Shown: positions 34,564 through 47,345 of the stretch, one piece after another
Layout: every line of letters begins with the position of its first letter
Numbering within the stretch: position 1 is the stretch's first letter
Assembly (NCBI GenBank): GCA_003550305.1
Contig: QKYT01000067.1
Span: 184,914-248,913, forward strand
Direction of reading: 5' to 3'
Source of the DNA: Glomus cerebriforme
Taxonomy: Eukaryota; Glomeromycota; Glomeromycetes; Glomerales; Glomeraceae
DNA: 64,000 nucleotides
Notes under the pieces: generated by a model
The model's input: the letters and a program-made list of their open reading frames with translations, nothing else
Told to the model about the DNA's origin: nothing
Databases searched by the model: none
Position numbers and translations under genes: made by a program

Positions 34564-36680
34564 TCGGCTGATATGATGAAAAACGAAAAAAAAAATTTAT
34601 TTGTACTGTCCGAATGTCAAATGATAAAAAGCCACTAACCAAATTTGGAAAAAGAAAAAAACTTATCAGTTTGCATTATGCTAATATCGGAATATTATCA
34701 ACAATATTCCGGACGGAAGTTGATGTATCGATTCCCTTCCGGTTAAAATCTTGACCGTTCATGTTTATATACAGGATTAAAACCGGAAAATCTTTTTTTT
34801 TTTCTTTATTTTTCATGAAAGATTGCATAATAGGGCATTTATAAATGATAAAATGGGTTTAAAGATTATTTTATTATATCAATGGATATATATATAAAAA
34901 AAAAATCCATTCTTAAAATAAGATTGAAACTTTTTTTTTTACTTTTACATAATTCCGTTTTTGGTTAATCCCGTCATATTACGAGATGTTTATTATTATA
35001 ATGACATGGATTGGGCGATTGGCCCCTGCATTATTAGATTTTATTTATTTATTTATTTATTATATATATGAAAAAAATTATAATTTAAATATTAATAATA
35101 ATATTAATATATAAATTGAATAATTATCGAATTTTTATCGATAAAAAATTTCACACGCCATTTGTCATAAAAATTTGTCATCATTTTGTTCAAATAAAAA
35201 ATCATCATTGTACTAATGACACGTATTCATTTAATAAATTCTATAAGAACAAAAAAATGTAATCTTGTGTGCATACATACATAATTCAATTTTTCTTACC
35301 CAAAAGTTTTCGTTTCCGTAATACATGATATAATAAAACATTATAATAAACAATATAATAAATAATATTGTTAAATAATTGAATAAACGATAAAAAGATT
35401 ACCGACATATACATGATAATAATAATGATAAAAATGTTTATTATACAGAAAATCATTGATGAAAAAAAATAAATCTTGATAAGCTTAAACCGTGGACATT
35501 CGAACGCGTTCTTTTTGATGTACGCGTATCAACGCCTCATACGGAAAGGAACGGTTCAGCCAACCCGCCAAACCGAATTGATAAACGAGATAAGTGAATG
35601 AGAAGATAAAAGGAAAAATAAAAAGGAAGAAAAAAAAAAAAAAATACAAACAAATAATAAATCTTTAATCTCCCACAAAGTACAATGCAAATACTATAGA
35701 AACATAACAGATAATGACACTAATTATAACAACATGTTATTTATTGTATTACGATAAAATAAAATAAAAAAAATTTAATATTGTGATTAAAGTTTTTTTT
35801 ATCCTGTACCGAAATTTTCATTCCGAAAAATTATCCAAAACCCTTTCTCTCAGAATAATAATAATTTAAATAAAAAATAAAGAAAATGGCGGAAAGTGAC
35901 TTTTACCGAATTCGTTGATCATTAATTCTTTTTGGTATTTATAATAAAATTCTCAAAACTGTCAAAAACCGCTAGGCTTGTTTTATTATAGTTCATAATT
36001 TCCTAAATTGTCTTACTAAATATACAAAAATTACATTTAAAAATAATCTGATATAATTATTTTTACCTCTATTAGTAAAACCTTAATATTTTCAATTTCT
36101 AAATAAAGTATAAATCAAGTTTATTTTGAGAGTTTGACAGTTTTTTTTTATAAAAAAAAAGGTTTCACAGTTTTGAAACAAACTTGACCTTCATTATGTA
36201 ATAAGTCGATCAGCAGGAAACGGATGTAATTCCGGGAAATTGAAATATCATAACGATTTTTTTTTTTTGATTGATGTATGTTTGTTATTTACGCCGATAA
36301 TAAGAATTAANAAATTTAAAAANAAAAANAAAAAAAAAAAAGGTTCGAAATTACATCGATATTACGACCATTTAAAAGAATTGAGTAACGGAACACGAAA
36401 TAACTTTTTTACTTTCTTATCACTAAAAACATAATATAAATTATAAGTGACGACGTGATTACGCCAAAATGTTAATAATAGAATTATCATAATAGAATTT
36501 GGATTAATTTGGATATAAGAAATTATGATCAATAAACCTAATTTAGTGATTTTCTAAAATTAATTTAATCTGAAATTATTCTTGTAGATCATTTATTAAT
36601 AAAAATAAATAAATTTTCATTTCCAATTTCCTCTTGCGGTGGGAATATTTTTTTTTTTTTTCTCATGCAAATCTAATTTT

Positions 36681-36713
<33 letters not shown>

Positions 36714-37631
36714 CTTTAAATCTCTTTTTATCTCTTTCTCTCTTACGAAAATAAAAAAAAAAGCATTATATTTCTAGATTTATTTATAAAAAAATGTTTT
36801 ATAATATTTTAAAACCTGTGACCTCGTGAAACCAACTTTGTTACATGTTTAATGACAAAAATGGTTACAAATTTCATTTTTCAAATTTTATTTTTATAGT
36901 GTTATAAATATAATAATAATAAATAAATATTTATCACCTATTTCAGTATTTTGTCACCAAAAAACATATTATTTTATTCCAAAAATAGAGTTTTTTGTGA
37001 ACGAGATATGTCGGATGTGTATCTATTCTTTAAAAAGAATTTTTGTTAAATATATCCCTTTTATTTTATTTTATTGTTTACACACCATTCACGGAATTAA
37101 CGATAAGAATATATTTCACAAATAAAAAAAAAAAAATATAAAATAAAATAAATAAATGTTTCGATTTTCATCCGTTTGGCCACAAGATAATTAAGATATC
37201 ATACATATCACTACATAATTTTCATTATTATAATTATAATATTTTTATTTTATTTTATTTATTTATTTTTGTAATAACTTGTATATCAATCAAATCAAAA
37301 ATATTTTATTTTTATTTTATTTTTTTATTTTATATTTTTTTATTTTAAAAAAAAAAAAAAAAATTCGTTATTTTCATAATGAAAAACTGCTTATAAATAA
37401 ACGGAAAGTTTTATCCCCATTTTTTTTTTCTCACCTTTCTCACCTTTGTATTAATTTACGTAAGGGATTAAAAGAAAAAAAAAATATATAAAGGTCATCA
37501 AAAAAATTTATATTTAAAGACTCCATTTACGTTACGTGTACGAAAATTAATTCTTCGTTAACGATATAATTTGGAACGACTTTTTTTTTAAACGATTTTT
37601 AAGAAACAAACACAAAATTTAAAATATAAAA
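34564..37631. other. Intergenic, AT-rich
   Basis: No gene supported. Less AT-rich patches at 34690-34760 and 35490-35600 could be upstream regulatory sequence. T-run of about 33 at 36680-36712; Ns at 36311, 36323 and 36330. Confidence 0.4.
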
Positions 37632-37934
37632 ATGATTTCATATATTCGCAATTATTTTGCTCTCAAAAGTTATCAACATGACATTTCCACATCGGCAATT
37701 GAACCATGGGAACGAGTTTTATTTAGTAAGTAAAAAAAATAATTTTCTTGAATTTTCTTCTTCAGTTTATTAATTAATAACTTTTTCTTTCTCTCTCTTT
37801 CTTTTACTTTTAATTTAGATTCGGTAATTGTACTAAGCATAACATTGTTCATGTACACAGCGTTTGCAAATTTCCCAGAACAAAGTTTAAATTTTGCTGG
37901 AAATCTTGGCGATTACCATTCTTTTTGCTTATGA
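37632..37934 (+). CDS. Serine palmitoyltransferase small subunit (SPTSS-like)
   Basis: Two short exons (37632-37725, 37819-37934) join in frame to give 69 residues. The sequence EPWERVLFN (24-32) followed by one transmembrane helix (SVIVLSITLFMYTAF, about 33-47) and FPEQ matches the core of the small activating subunits of serine palmitoyltransferase, where an EPWE-x-x-x-FN motif precedes the single helix. Known: these ER proteins bind the Lcb1/Lcb2-type catalytic dimer and stimulate the first step of sphingolipid synthesis. The protein is too short to have been found as a single frame. Fungal Tsc3 is more divergent; this copy looks closer to the animal/plant type. Confidence 0.85.
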
Positions 37935-38414
37935 TCTCTCCAAAAATTTCAAAGACATTTTTTATAAAATATTTTTTTTGTGAATAATGAGCAAAAATGA
38001 ACAATTTTTTTTTTTTACTTTTTTTTTTGTTAATAATATTATTATAATAGACATTTTTTTTGGTGACGTTTTTTTGGAGAAGTTGGTTGTTTGTATTTGT
38101 GGTGGAAAATATTTTCTATTTTTCTTTTTTTTTTTTATTATCTTTTTATTTTATTCTTTAATTCTTGTAAAGAAATTTTAATTTAAGATATTATTACTTT
38201 TTTTTTCTATGATTACATAAATTCTTCTAAGTTCAATTCAGTATATATAAAAAATTCACCGCAGATAGTTTAAAAAAATTTGTTAAAAATTAGTTAAAAT
38301 TAGTTCTTTTAAAAATAGTTTAATCTTGTAAAATTATATAAAAAAAAAAACTTTTTTCCTCAAAAAAAAAAAAAATTCATTTTTTTTTTTTTTAAAAAAA
38401 ANAAANTTTAAAAA

Positions 38415-38451
<37 letters not shown>

Positions 38452-41400
38452 TTTTTTTTTTTTTTTTCCCAGATCTTTTCAATTTTTTTTAAAAAAAAAA
38501 TATTAATATAATATATTTTTTTTTTTTTTTTGCTACATAAAAGTAAAAAATTTACAAGAAAAAAAAAGTTCTATTGTTGTCGATTTAAACTTCGAGATCT
38601 GACGATGATTCCGATTTTTTTTTTTTTTTATTAAACGGGCTCGTTCATTTAATGAAGTAATCCATGTTAATCTATGATATAATTTATTTATTACCAGGGT
38701 TAAACTTAATGACACAATGCATAAGTTTAAGGGAAAAATGATGGGTTTCTGTAAAAAAAAAAAAAAAAAAAAAGTCTGTTTCTGCATTGATAACTGGCAC
38801 ATGTGCTTTAGAAATTTTTTAGGCGTTTATCATTAATTAATGTCATCATGATTTATTTATTATTATTGATTATTGATTACCAATAAAAAAAAAAAAAAAA
38901 CGGAATTTTAAAGAAGCCGAAACTTGTATATAACGCCTTTCGTTTTCAAAATTCGTAAAAAAATGTATTCCCATTAGAAAGATTTGCCGGATAAATTGTT
39001 TGTTTGATTCGATAAAAATGTATCACTATAAATGGTTAGAAAATGAAATGCCAATGAAAAAATGTTTTTTTCTTTTTTTTTTTTTCATTCAATAATGAAC
39101 TTTATTAGGTCAGCGAAAAAAAATAAAAACAATGAGAATCAATCTTGTATTCTGTGTTATATTCGAAAATGCATGTGATAAAAGGATTAACAGGATTGTA
39201 ATTTTTACCGGAAGGTCGGATCTCGGATCATATTGTATAAACATTTAAGACTAGTTCTTTTCTTTTTCTTTTTATTTTTTTCCTAAGGAGAATTCGGAAT
39301 TATATCGGAATTTGATAAATATTAAAAGGTAATTAATTTACTTTTATAATAAGAAACAAAAGAATTTCGTTATATGATTATATATGGATAACAAAGTACT
39401 CCTATATATATTATATAATTTTGATCATGTACAGTATGTTGTATTTATGAAAATGTTAAAAATCAATGATTTAAATGAAACTAAAACTTATTGAATTTAT
39501 TGAATATCTTTCTTAGAAAATACGCGAATGTTCAATGATTCCAAATTTATCTTAATTATTAATTGTTAACTCATTTGATTTATTCACATTTCAGGAACTA
39601 TTTAATTCCATTTAAATAAATTATAAAGATTTCCTAAAAAAAGAAAAACAGCAAAGGGATATTTTTTCCTTAAAATACAATAAATGTATTGTTCATCATT
39701 GAAAAAACTAAAGTATTATTTAATATTTAAAGGCTGAGTATGTGTATATATTTAACTTTAAAACTTGTCTATCTGTCTGTATATTTATTGACCAACATTA
39801 TAAAAAATTTTGACAATTTTTAACCATAAATTTGGCCAGAATTAAATTTTAAATATTTGATAGGTTAAATCTTTGATCTTCCAAAATTCTTAATGACCCC
39901 ATTTAGAAATTCCGAAGTCCGGAACTAGAAGTTTCCAAAAGAATTTTAACATTAATGATCTCTAATTATTAATTTAAAATTCCGAAGCCCCGAACTAGAA
40001 GTTTCCAAAGAATTTTATTTATAATGAGATAGGAGCATCCCCTTCGGAGTTCGGACTTGATATCTATCACTTTGACACATTCTGGGTACAATCTTGAAAA
40101 CGACAATCCTATCTTGTACGATTTTCTCTTCATTTTTGTAATTTTTTTTTTTAGTATCAAATAATGATAATCTATATATATTATTTCATTATAATACATT
40201 AAAGAAGATATTTCAAAGAGTACACATCATGTGCACAATATTATTTCCCGTTTGTACTAAAAATAATTTGATCAATGTTTATTAATTAGAACGATTATCA
40301 TGTACCAATCATAATCTTTTTTCATTTAATCTGTTTATTTGACCAACGAAGGTACAGTACAATAAAGATACTGTATTATCGTGTGACCTTGACCTTTTTT
40401 TTCCCTTTTGAATTTTCCAATATCACCATTCTAGACAATTATTTGATTGAACGTGATAATATGTAATTGTTAATGACAGTTAATTGTATACTAATTAATT
40501 AATTAATTAATAAAATTAATTCATATTTTCTAAGGTCGATTCCATTATTTTTAGATTATTTAAAAAAAAGAAACCATGGAAATCCTTTTGAGATAATAAG
40601 AACTTTATTATTGACACAATAATAAAAATTTAGTATGAATTTGTGATTATATTATTTTTATTGTCATTTACGTGCCGTTATTAGACTCTTAATGAATTTA
40701 ATTATGATTAAGTCCGAAGTTGTCCTATTTGCAGATAAAAAGTCGTCTACTCATTAAAAATTCGCGAATAAACCCCCTTAAAATATACACACGAAAACAT
40801 TTGTTCTAATAATAATAATACTTGTATAAAAATATTTTTATTTTTATCATTCCTAAAAAACAATTCAATCCAATAAAATTTAATACTGTATATCAATGAA
40901 CATAAACTCTTATATATACAGTATATATATATATACATATATAAATTATATATATATTAAAAAAGATAATTATATTAATATTACAGACGAATAACATTGA
41001 TTTAACAAAATAATACCGATTATACATTTTTATCGGCATTTCCATTTTCAAAATGATTTATACTCAATTGTCCATTCATGCCAAATATACTACGAGATTT
41101 TAATAAAATTCACATTACATGCTATGATACAAGCAATCATGTAGTCGATGTAGATCAAAAAAAAAAAAATCCGGAATATCCATTTAATTTAATTATAATA
41201 ATTATAAAAAAAAAATCTTAAATGTAATATGAAAGCGAAAACGTACAATAACGCATAATGCATTTTTTTACCCAAAATAAGCATAACAAATAAAACCGTC
41301 AAATTTTTTATTGGTGTCTCAAAGAATTAAGTTTTAAGTATGAAAAATCCATTTTTGATTCTCTGTGTGACATTATATACATGTGAAGTCGAACTGGTCG

Positions 41401-41843
41401 ATTGGGAGAATGTAGGGATCAACAAGCCAACTTTTCATTCATGACTAATAAGGAGTTTCAAAAAAAAAAGAGACCTAGAGGGAGAATTCTATAATAATCA
41501 TATATAGCAACCTAATTTTTTTTTTTGAAAGCCCTTTTTAATTACTTTAGATTGTACCAGGTAATTATGTATAATTAATCCGACTAATTTAAATAAATAC
41601 GCAGGTAACCCTCGTGGTATGGACTTTGAAAAATAAGTAGTACTTCCATTGTACGGTCAACAATGCCTATTTTAAGAAACTTTGCAATTCTTGAGTCATT
41701 ATTTTAGTAACATAAATATTTAAAAAATACCACTCAAAACATTTTAACATTCTTCCTTTCACATTTTTTTCCTTCCTTCCTTCCTTCCTTCCTTTTTTTT
41801 ATAATTTTTTTTTTATTCCTTTCTTTTAAATAATTCTTCATTA
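37935..41843. other. Long intergenic region with homopolymers
   Basis: 38340-38530 is almost pure A and T runs with Ns at 38402 and 38406, so assembly there is doubtful. A (TTCC)n microsatellite lies at 41771-41793 just before the RapGAP gene. TA-dinucleotide runs at 40913-40955. No gene supported. Confidence 0.4.
39908..40018. repeat. Direct repeat pair
   Basis: The segment AATTCCGAAG(T/C)CC(G/C)GAACT followed by AGAAGTTTCCAAA is present at 39908-39948 and again at 39978-40018. Noncoding. Confidence 0.6.
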
Positions 41844-41980
41844 ATGACCACATCATCACATCCATCATATTCGTCGACTTTTAGTTCGGGTAGTGAAGGA
41901 AGTAGAAGAAGAACGAGTGGTACCAGTATATTATCCAATATTACCACTGCAAGTACTGTAACTTCTCAGGTAAAATATAA

Positions 41981-42012
<32 letters not shown>

Positions 42013-43837
42013 GATAATAAATTAATCAAAAAATAATAATTATTATTATTATTATTTATTTTAGTCGGTAGCAACAAAATTTTTCTCTCCAACTTTAAGT
42101 ACTTTCCCAACTTCATCCACGTTTAGAGAATATCAAATAGAACATATTGATACTGATGCGACATGGTATCGAAAATATTTTATTCATAAACAACATCCTA
42201 CATTTGTTGGAAATGTTGAACCATATGGTCCGGTGATTATTTCATTAGTATTGGATAATAAAACTATTAATAAAAATCGCGATGAAGTATATTGGTATAG
42301 ATATATTTTACGACACAAAGATCTACCCGATGATCGAGGTGTGATGGTAGGTCCTCCTGCACCAACTCCTCTAAGTGAACCTCCTTGGGATGTATTATTA
42401 AAAAGGATTTCAAGAGATTTAATTCAACCTCGTTTAACAAAATTAATTACAACTATTGAATTATCTGAACAATTAATTTCATTAGATGAGAATAGGTTAC
42501 AAAAATTTTATAAAATTGGTGTATTATATTGTGCTCCATCACAAACTACTGAAGAAGAATGGTTTTCAAATACTTCAACTTCAAAAGCCTTTTCTGATTT
42601 TTTGGATTTATTAGGTACAAAAGTTAGATTATTAGGTTTTAAAGGTTTTAGTGGTGGTTTAGATACAAGTATTGATGGAACTGGAGAATATTCTATTCAT
42701 GATAATGAAACTTTTCGAGAATATGAATTAATGTATCATGTTAGTACCATGCTTCCATGTGAAAAATCAAGTAAACATCAAATTACAAGAAAACGTCATA
42801 TAGGAAATGATATAGTTTGTATAATATTTCAAGATAAACCTCAACCATTTTCTCCTTTCTCTATTCGTTCACAATTTTTACATGTTTACGTGATTGTCAA
42901 TCCAGTGGAATTTCAAGAACGTGGTATCATAAAAAATGGTTATCGTGTAGAAATCGTATGTAAAAATGGTGTACCTTATTTTGGTCCATCCTTACCGGAT
43001 CCACCAATATTTGAAGATCCAATCATATTAAGAAAATTTTTGGTTGCAACAGTTATAAATGGTCAAAATGCTGCTTGGAAAACTCCAAAATTATCTGAAC
43101 CATTTCGAAGAGCTCGTGGTGGTATAATACGTGATATAGTGAATAAATCAGTCTCACATCTTGATATGGAAGATTTATTAACACCACCACAATCTCCTAA
43201 AAAATTATCTCAAGATGAATTAAATAATACATTAAAAGGATTATTTGCGGATCAATTAAAATGTAAAGGAAAACCTCCTGATATTTTGATTGTAAAAGAT
43301 TTACTTGAAAAAGGTGCAAATCCAAATATTAGGATACCTCAACCTAAACCATCAAAAGAAACATGTATTTTATCAAATGAAAATCCTGATTCATATTTTT
43401 CCGTTACAACAACAACAACAACAACAACATCATCATCATCATCATCATCACTACCATTATCATCTAGCTTCAGATCACAATATTCATTATTCAAACTTCC
43501 AAATATATTATTTGCAACAATAGCATTAACAGATGATCCAATTTATATAAAGTTTTTAATAAATTATGGAGTAGAAACGATGCCAAAAGATTCTCATTTT
43601 CCAAATGCGTTCGTATTTGCAGCTACTTATAAACGTGTGGAAACGATGAGATGTTTATTAGAGAATATACCAGCTTTATCTGATCCGGAATCAGTTGATA
43701 CTGCTATTAATGATACTTATAATAGTGCTTATTCTAGAAGTATACAAAATAATGGTTATAATGGATATAATACAACTTATGGTAATAGAATTTGGTATAG
43801 TTTTGCAAGATTTAAAAATCAAATTAGAGGAAGATAA
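41844..43837 (+). CDS. RapGAP-domain protein with C-terminal ankyrin-like repeats
   Basis: Two exons (41844-41969, 42065-43837) give 632 residues. After a Ser/Thr-rich N-terminus, residues about 150-360 form a Rap/Ran-GAP domain. The catalytic helix motif RKRHIGNDIV is present, with the Asn (residue 290 by my count) in the place of the 'Asn thumb', followed by FSPFSIRSQFLHVYVIV. Known: this domain speeds GTP hydrolysis by Rap, Rheb or Ral-type GTPases using Asn instead of an Arg finger. The C-terminus (about 415-610) has ankyrin-like segments (KDLLEKGANPNIR, KFLINYGVETM, FAATYKRVETMRCLLEN), interrupted by a Thr/Ser run encoded by an (ACA)n(TCA)n microsatellite at 43405-43450. The start ATG at 41844 is the first in frame. 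Confidence 0.85.
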
Positions 43838-45429
43838 TTCACAACATAATTAAATATAATCATATATTCTCATTTTATATATATCTATTTTATTATTTAA
43901 ATTATTATTATTTTAGTCTTTATAAATTTTAAAAAAAAATCATCAAATTTTTTTTTACAGAAAATTTAAACACATCACTGAATGCTTAACATCATAGCAT
44001 AGAAAAAAAAACAATTTAAGTAAATCTTCAAGGAAAATACATTTCTTGCACATGGACTACAATTGCAAGTTTATACTTTCCGGCCCGATAATAGCTTTTT
44101 TTTTATTTCTTGGGCGAAAAAGAATATGATGTTTCGAGCAGTGGTGTGGAACTGTGGATCTAGTAAAAATCGTAGAATTTAATAAATAAAGGTTTAAAAA
44201 TTAACAAGGATGCTACGATTTAATTAATATATGGTCATATCTTTACCATGACCGCCGGATTCATCATTAGCATAGATAGTGATAATGAAATCCTGTACCT
44301 ATAGTAACGAAATCAAAAAATAATAATTGAGTGTAACTCATTATTAAATTCTCAATAAATCGTATAAAGTATTTGCATATAATAATAATCTCTACTATTG
44401 TTGCGAGAACATATATAACATAAGATTATTAATAAGTTAACTACTATAAAAAAATATCTGTATTATAAAAAGATTATATTTCTGATATACAGTATATCAG
44501 TATATATTATATATAGATGCTATTTATCCGATTATCCGATTCAATGAATAATAATATCATAAAATATATAATCCATTGTTTTTCGATCAAATTAAATTTA
44601 TAGCATGTCAACTTTACAATCTTTTCTAGAACAATGCACAATAAAATAAAATATATTACTTGTTAATATTTATGATACTAAATCTTTCGTTCTAGGTAAA
44701 TATGTTAAATATGTTAGGGATAAATTTATAGTTGATATCAATAATATAAAGATGTCTTTTTACGCGTTTCATCGTTTCAACGTACGTGACGTAATAAATC
44801 GAAAAAATCTATACCAGGCGCCGAGTCATGTGCTGTATGGTAGTAAATTGCGCCTTTTCGTGACGAAAGCATGTTACAATTACTAACAAAAATCTTTGTT
44901 GTTTGTAATGCAACATCTCATGATGTTTGCATAAAAAGGTTTCGCCAAACGGCCAACCCAATTAAATACAATGTTCTCAAAAAAAAGTGACCTGATTGAC
45001 ACATTTGTTCACTTTTTATTAATAAAAGAAAAATTAAAAAGGATAATTGGATATTAAAGAATATTCTGGAAGAAAATAATAATATTTTTAAAGTTTTTAT
45101 TTACGAAAAAAAAAGATTATTTTTATCCTTGAAAAAAAAATTATGCACTCTTTGAGACAGTATAACGTGTCTGAGCGCATTGCATATATTCTTTATCTCG
45201 GCTATATGACTAATTCTAATTACCTGCATCAAGTTACAAATTAAATGTTTCATGCCTATAAGACTGTTCAAAGTAATTGTGGTTTTTTTTTAAAAATTAT
45301 TTATATAAATAGGAATGATTTTTTTTTTCAGTAAAAAAAAAAGAAATAAATAGATATAATAATATATTTATAAATTAAAAAAAGTCAATTATTCACAAAA
45401 GGTCTTTTTTTTTAAAAAAAAAAAGAAAA
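43838..45429. other. Intergenic, upstream of the first BTB gene
   Basis: No gene supported. A CG-containing patch at 44755-44870 (ACGTACGTGACG, GGCGCCGAG) stands out from the AT-rich flanks and may be regulatory. A TATA-like ATATAAATA stretch lies close before the start. Confidence 0.35.
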
Positions 45430-47052
45430 ATGATGAATTTTCAATTTTATCAAAAATTATCGCATGATTTTACCGAACTTTATGAAGATGATACATATTG
45501 TGATATTTCCATCGAGGCAGGACAATCTCCAAATAATAAAATATTTCGTGCACATTCACTCATCTTAAGTTATAGATCATCTTATTTTCGTAGAATATTA
45601 TCAAGAGAGACTGCAGGTAAAAGAATTAAATGTATAAAATTAAACTCTTCTTGTGAAACCATTCTAGTTATACTAAAGTATGTTTTTAAAGTCGGAATCT
45701 TATTTATTAAACAAAACGCGTTTTTATCTTTTCTTATTAAATTTTTTTTTTTTATTATTATTATTGTTAGATATATTTACACCGGTGTTCTAACTTTAGA
45801 AGATCAAAGTACATATGAAATTTTAAATCTCTTGGTTATAACAGAAAAATTTTGTCTTCAAGAATTAGTTAAACATTTACAATCATATTTATTAGATTAT
45901 CATACTCCTTGGTTGAAACAAAATTTTGATCTCATATATAAAACAAGTTTTCAACATGAATCTTTTCAAGAATTACAAAAATTTTGTAATGATATAATCA
46001 CTAAAAATCCTGCAATAATATTTAATTCACAAGATTTTACTTCAATTCAAGAAAATTTTTTAATCTCACTTTTACAACGTGATAATTTATGTATGAAAGA
46101 GATACAAATATGGAATCATGTTATTAGATGGGGTATAGAACAAAATCCTTCCCTTACGAATGATCCAACAAATTGGTCTTCTGATGAATTTAAAGTTTTA
46201 GAAATAACTTTAAAACGTTGTATACCTTTAATTAGATTTTTTGAATTAACTTCCCAAGAATTTTATGATAAAGTTCGTCCTTATAAAAGAATTTTATCCC
46301 CTCATCTTTATGAAGATTTAATGAGATATTATATGAAACCTGGTAGTCAACCATCATCAAATATTTTAGCATCGAGAAGACGTACTACTTCTTTTCGTCA
46401 TAATCGTAATAAAAGTATTAGTAGTTCTAATTCTCGTCCTAGTTCAAGATCTAATTCTCGTTCAAATTCTCCTGCTCCTTTATATTTCGATTTTAGGAAT
46501 GATGATATGAATTCGGAATTAATCACATCAGAATATGCTAATCTTATAGCAAGTTGGATTGGTCGTAAAGATTATTTTGATTTTATGGATTGTCCTTATG
46601 ATTTTAAATTATTATTTCGTGCTAGTGTTGATGGTTTTACTCCAATAAATTTTCATAAAATATGTGATAATAGACCATCAACTTTAGTAGTAATAAAAAT
46701 ACGTGGTACAGGTGAAATAATTGGAGGTTATAATCCTATAAGATGGAAACCTCTTAAAGGTTCTTGGGGAAATACTGAAGATAGTTTCATATTTTCTTTA
46801 CGTGGTCAATATAACAGTTTAAAAAGTCCAATATTAAGTAGACTTGTGAAAGGTCAAAATACTTATGCTTTAAATTATGAACCAAATCTTGGTCCTTCTT
46901 TCGGGATCGCTGATCTAAAAATTGAAGGAAATAATTTTAGAAATGAATGTAAATGTTATTGCTTAAAAGGATGTTATGAGAAAAGTATTAGAATGACTAC
47001 CGGATTTTTTTCCATAGAAGATTATGAAGTATTTCAAATTATTAGAAAATAA
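45430..47052 (+). CDS. BTB-BACK-TLDc protein 1
   Basis: Two exons (45430-45677, 45771-47052) give 509 residues. BTB (about 10-115) starts DDTYCDISIEAG and includes FRAHSLILSYRSSYF, then YIYTGVLTLED after the splice. BACK follows (LLQRDNLCMKEIQIWNHVIRWG). A basic Ser/Arg-rich linker spans about 283-323, and a TLDc domain about 332-509 (LLFRASVDGFTPINFHKIC, LGPSFGIADLKI, EDYEVFQI). Known: BTB-BACK pairs link substrates to cullin-3 ubiquitin ligases; TLDc domains act in oxidation resistance and V-ATPase control. The 93-base intron is a multiple of three and free of stops, so reading through also gives a 540-residue frame with a hydrophobic insert in BTB. The spliced form is preferred because the paralogue at 47346-48876 lacks the insert. 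Confidence 0.9.
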   Translation: MMNFQFYQKLSHDFTELYEDDTYCDISIEAGQSPNNKIFRAHSLILSYRSSYFRRILSRETAGKRIKCIKLNSSCETILVILKYVFKVGILFIKQNAFLSFLIKFFFFIIIIVRYIYTGVLTLEDQSTYEILNLLVITEKFCLQELVKHLQSYLLDYHTPWLKQNFDLIYKTSFQHESFQELQKFCNDIITKNPAIIFNSQDFTSIQENFLISLLQRDNLCMKEIQIWNHVIRWGIEQNPSLTNDPTNWSSDEFKVLEITLKRCIPLIRFFELTSQEFYDKVRPYKRILSPHLYEDLMRYYMKPGSQPSSNILASRRRTTSFRHNRNKSISSSNSRPSSRSNSRSNSPAPLYFDFRNDDMNSELITSEYANLIASWIGRKDYFDFMDCPYDFKLLFRASVDGFTPINFHKICDNRPSTLVVIKIRGTGEIIGGYNPIRWKPLKGSWGNTEDSFIFSLRGQYNSLKSPILSRLVKGQNTYALNYEPNLGPSFGIADLKIEGNNFRNECKCYCLKGCYEKSIRMTTGFFSIEDYEVFQIIRK

Positions 47053-47190
47053 ATAATTCATTAAAAAAATTCATATTAGACCTTTTTTTTTCCATAGAAA
47101 TTTAGATCTATTTTATTTTTATAAAAAAAAAACACTTTGTATACAGTATAAAATAACATATCATAAAAATTAATAAAAGATCGGAAGAGT

Positions 47191-47227
<37 letters not shown>

Positions 47228-47345
47228 AAGTTAAAAAAAAAAAAAAAAAAAAGACAAATATGTTTCAATGTAAAAAAAAGCACACACGCACACATATAAA
47301 ACTTAATATAACTATCATACAATTTTTTTCTTAAGAAAAAATACT
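47053..47345. other. Short convergent spacer
   Basis: Two long A-runs (47199-47224 and 47234-47252) lie between the tail-to-tail BTB genes. Confidence 0.6.
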
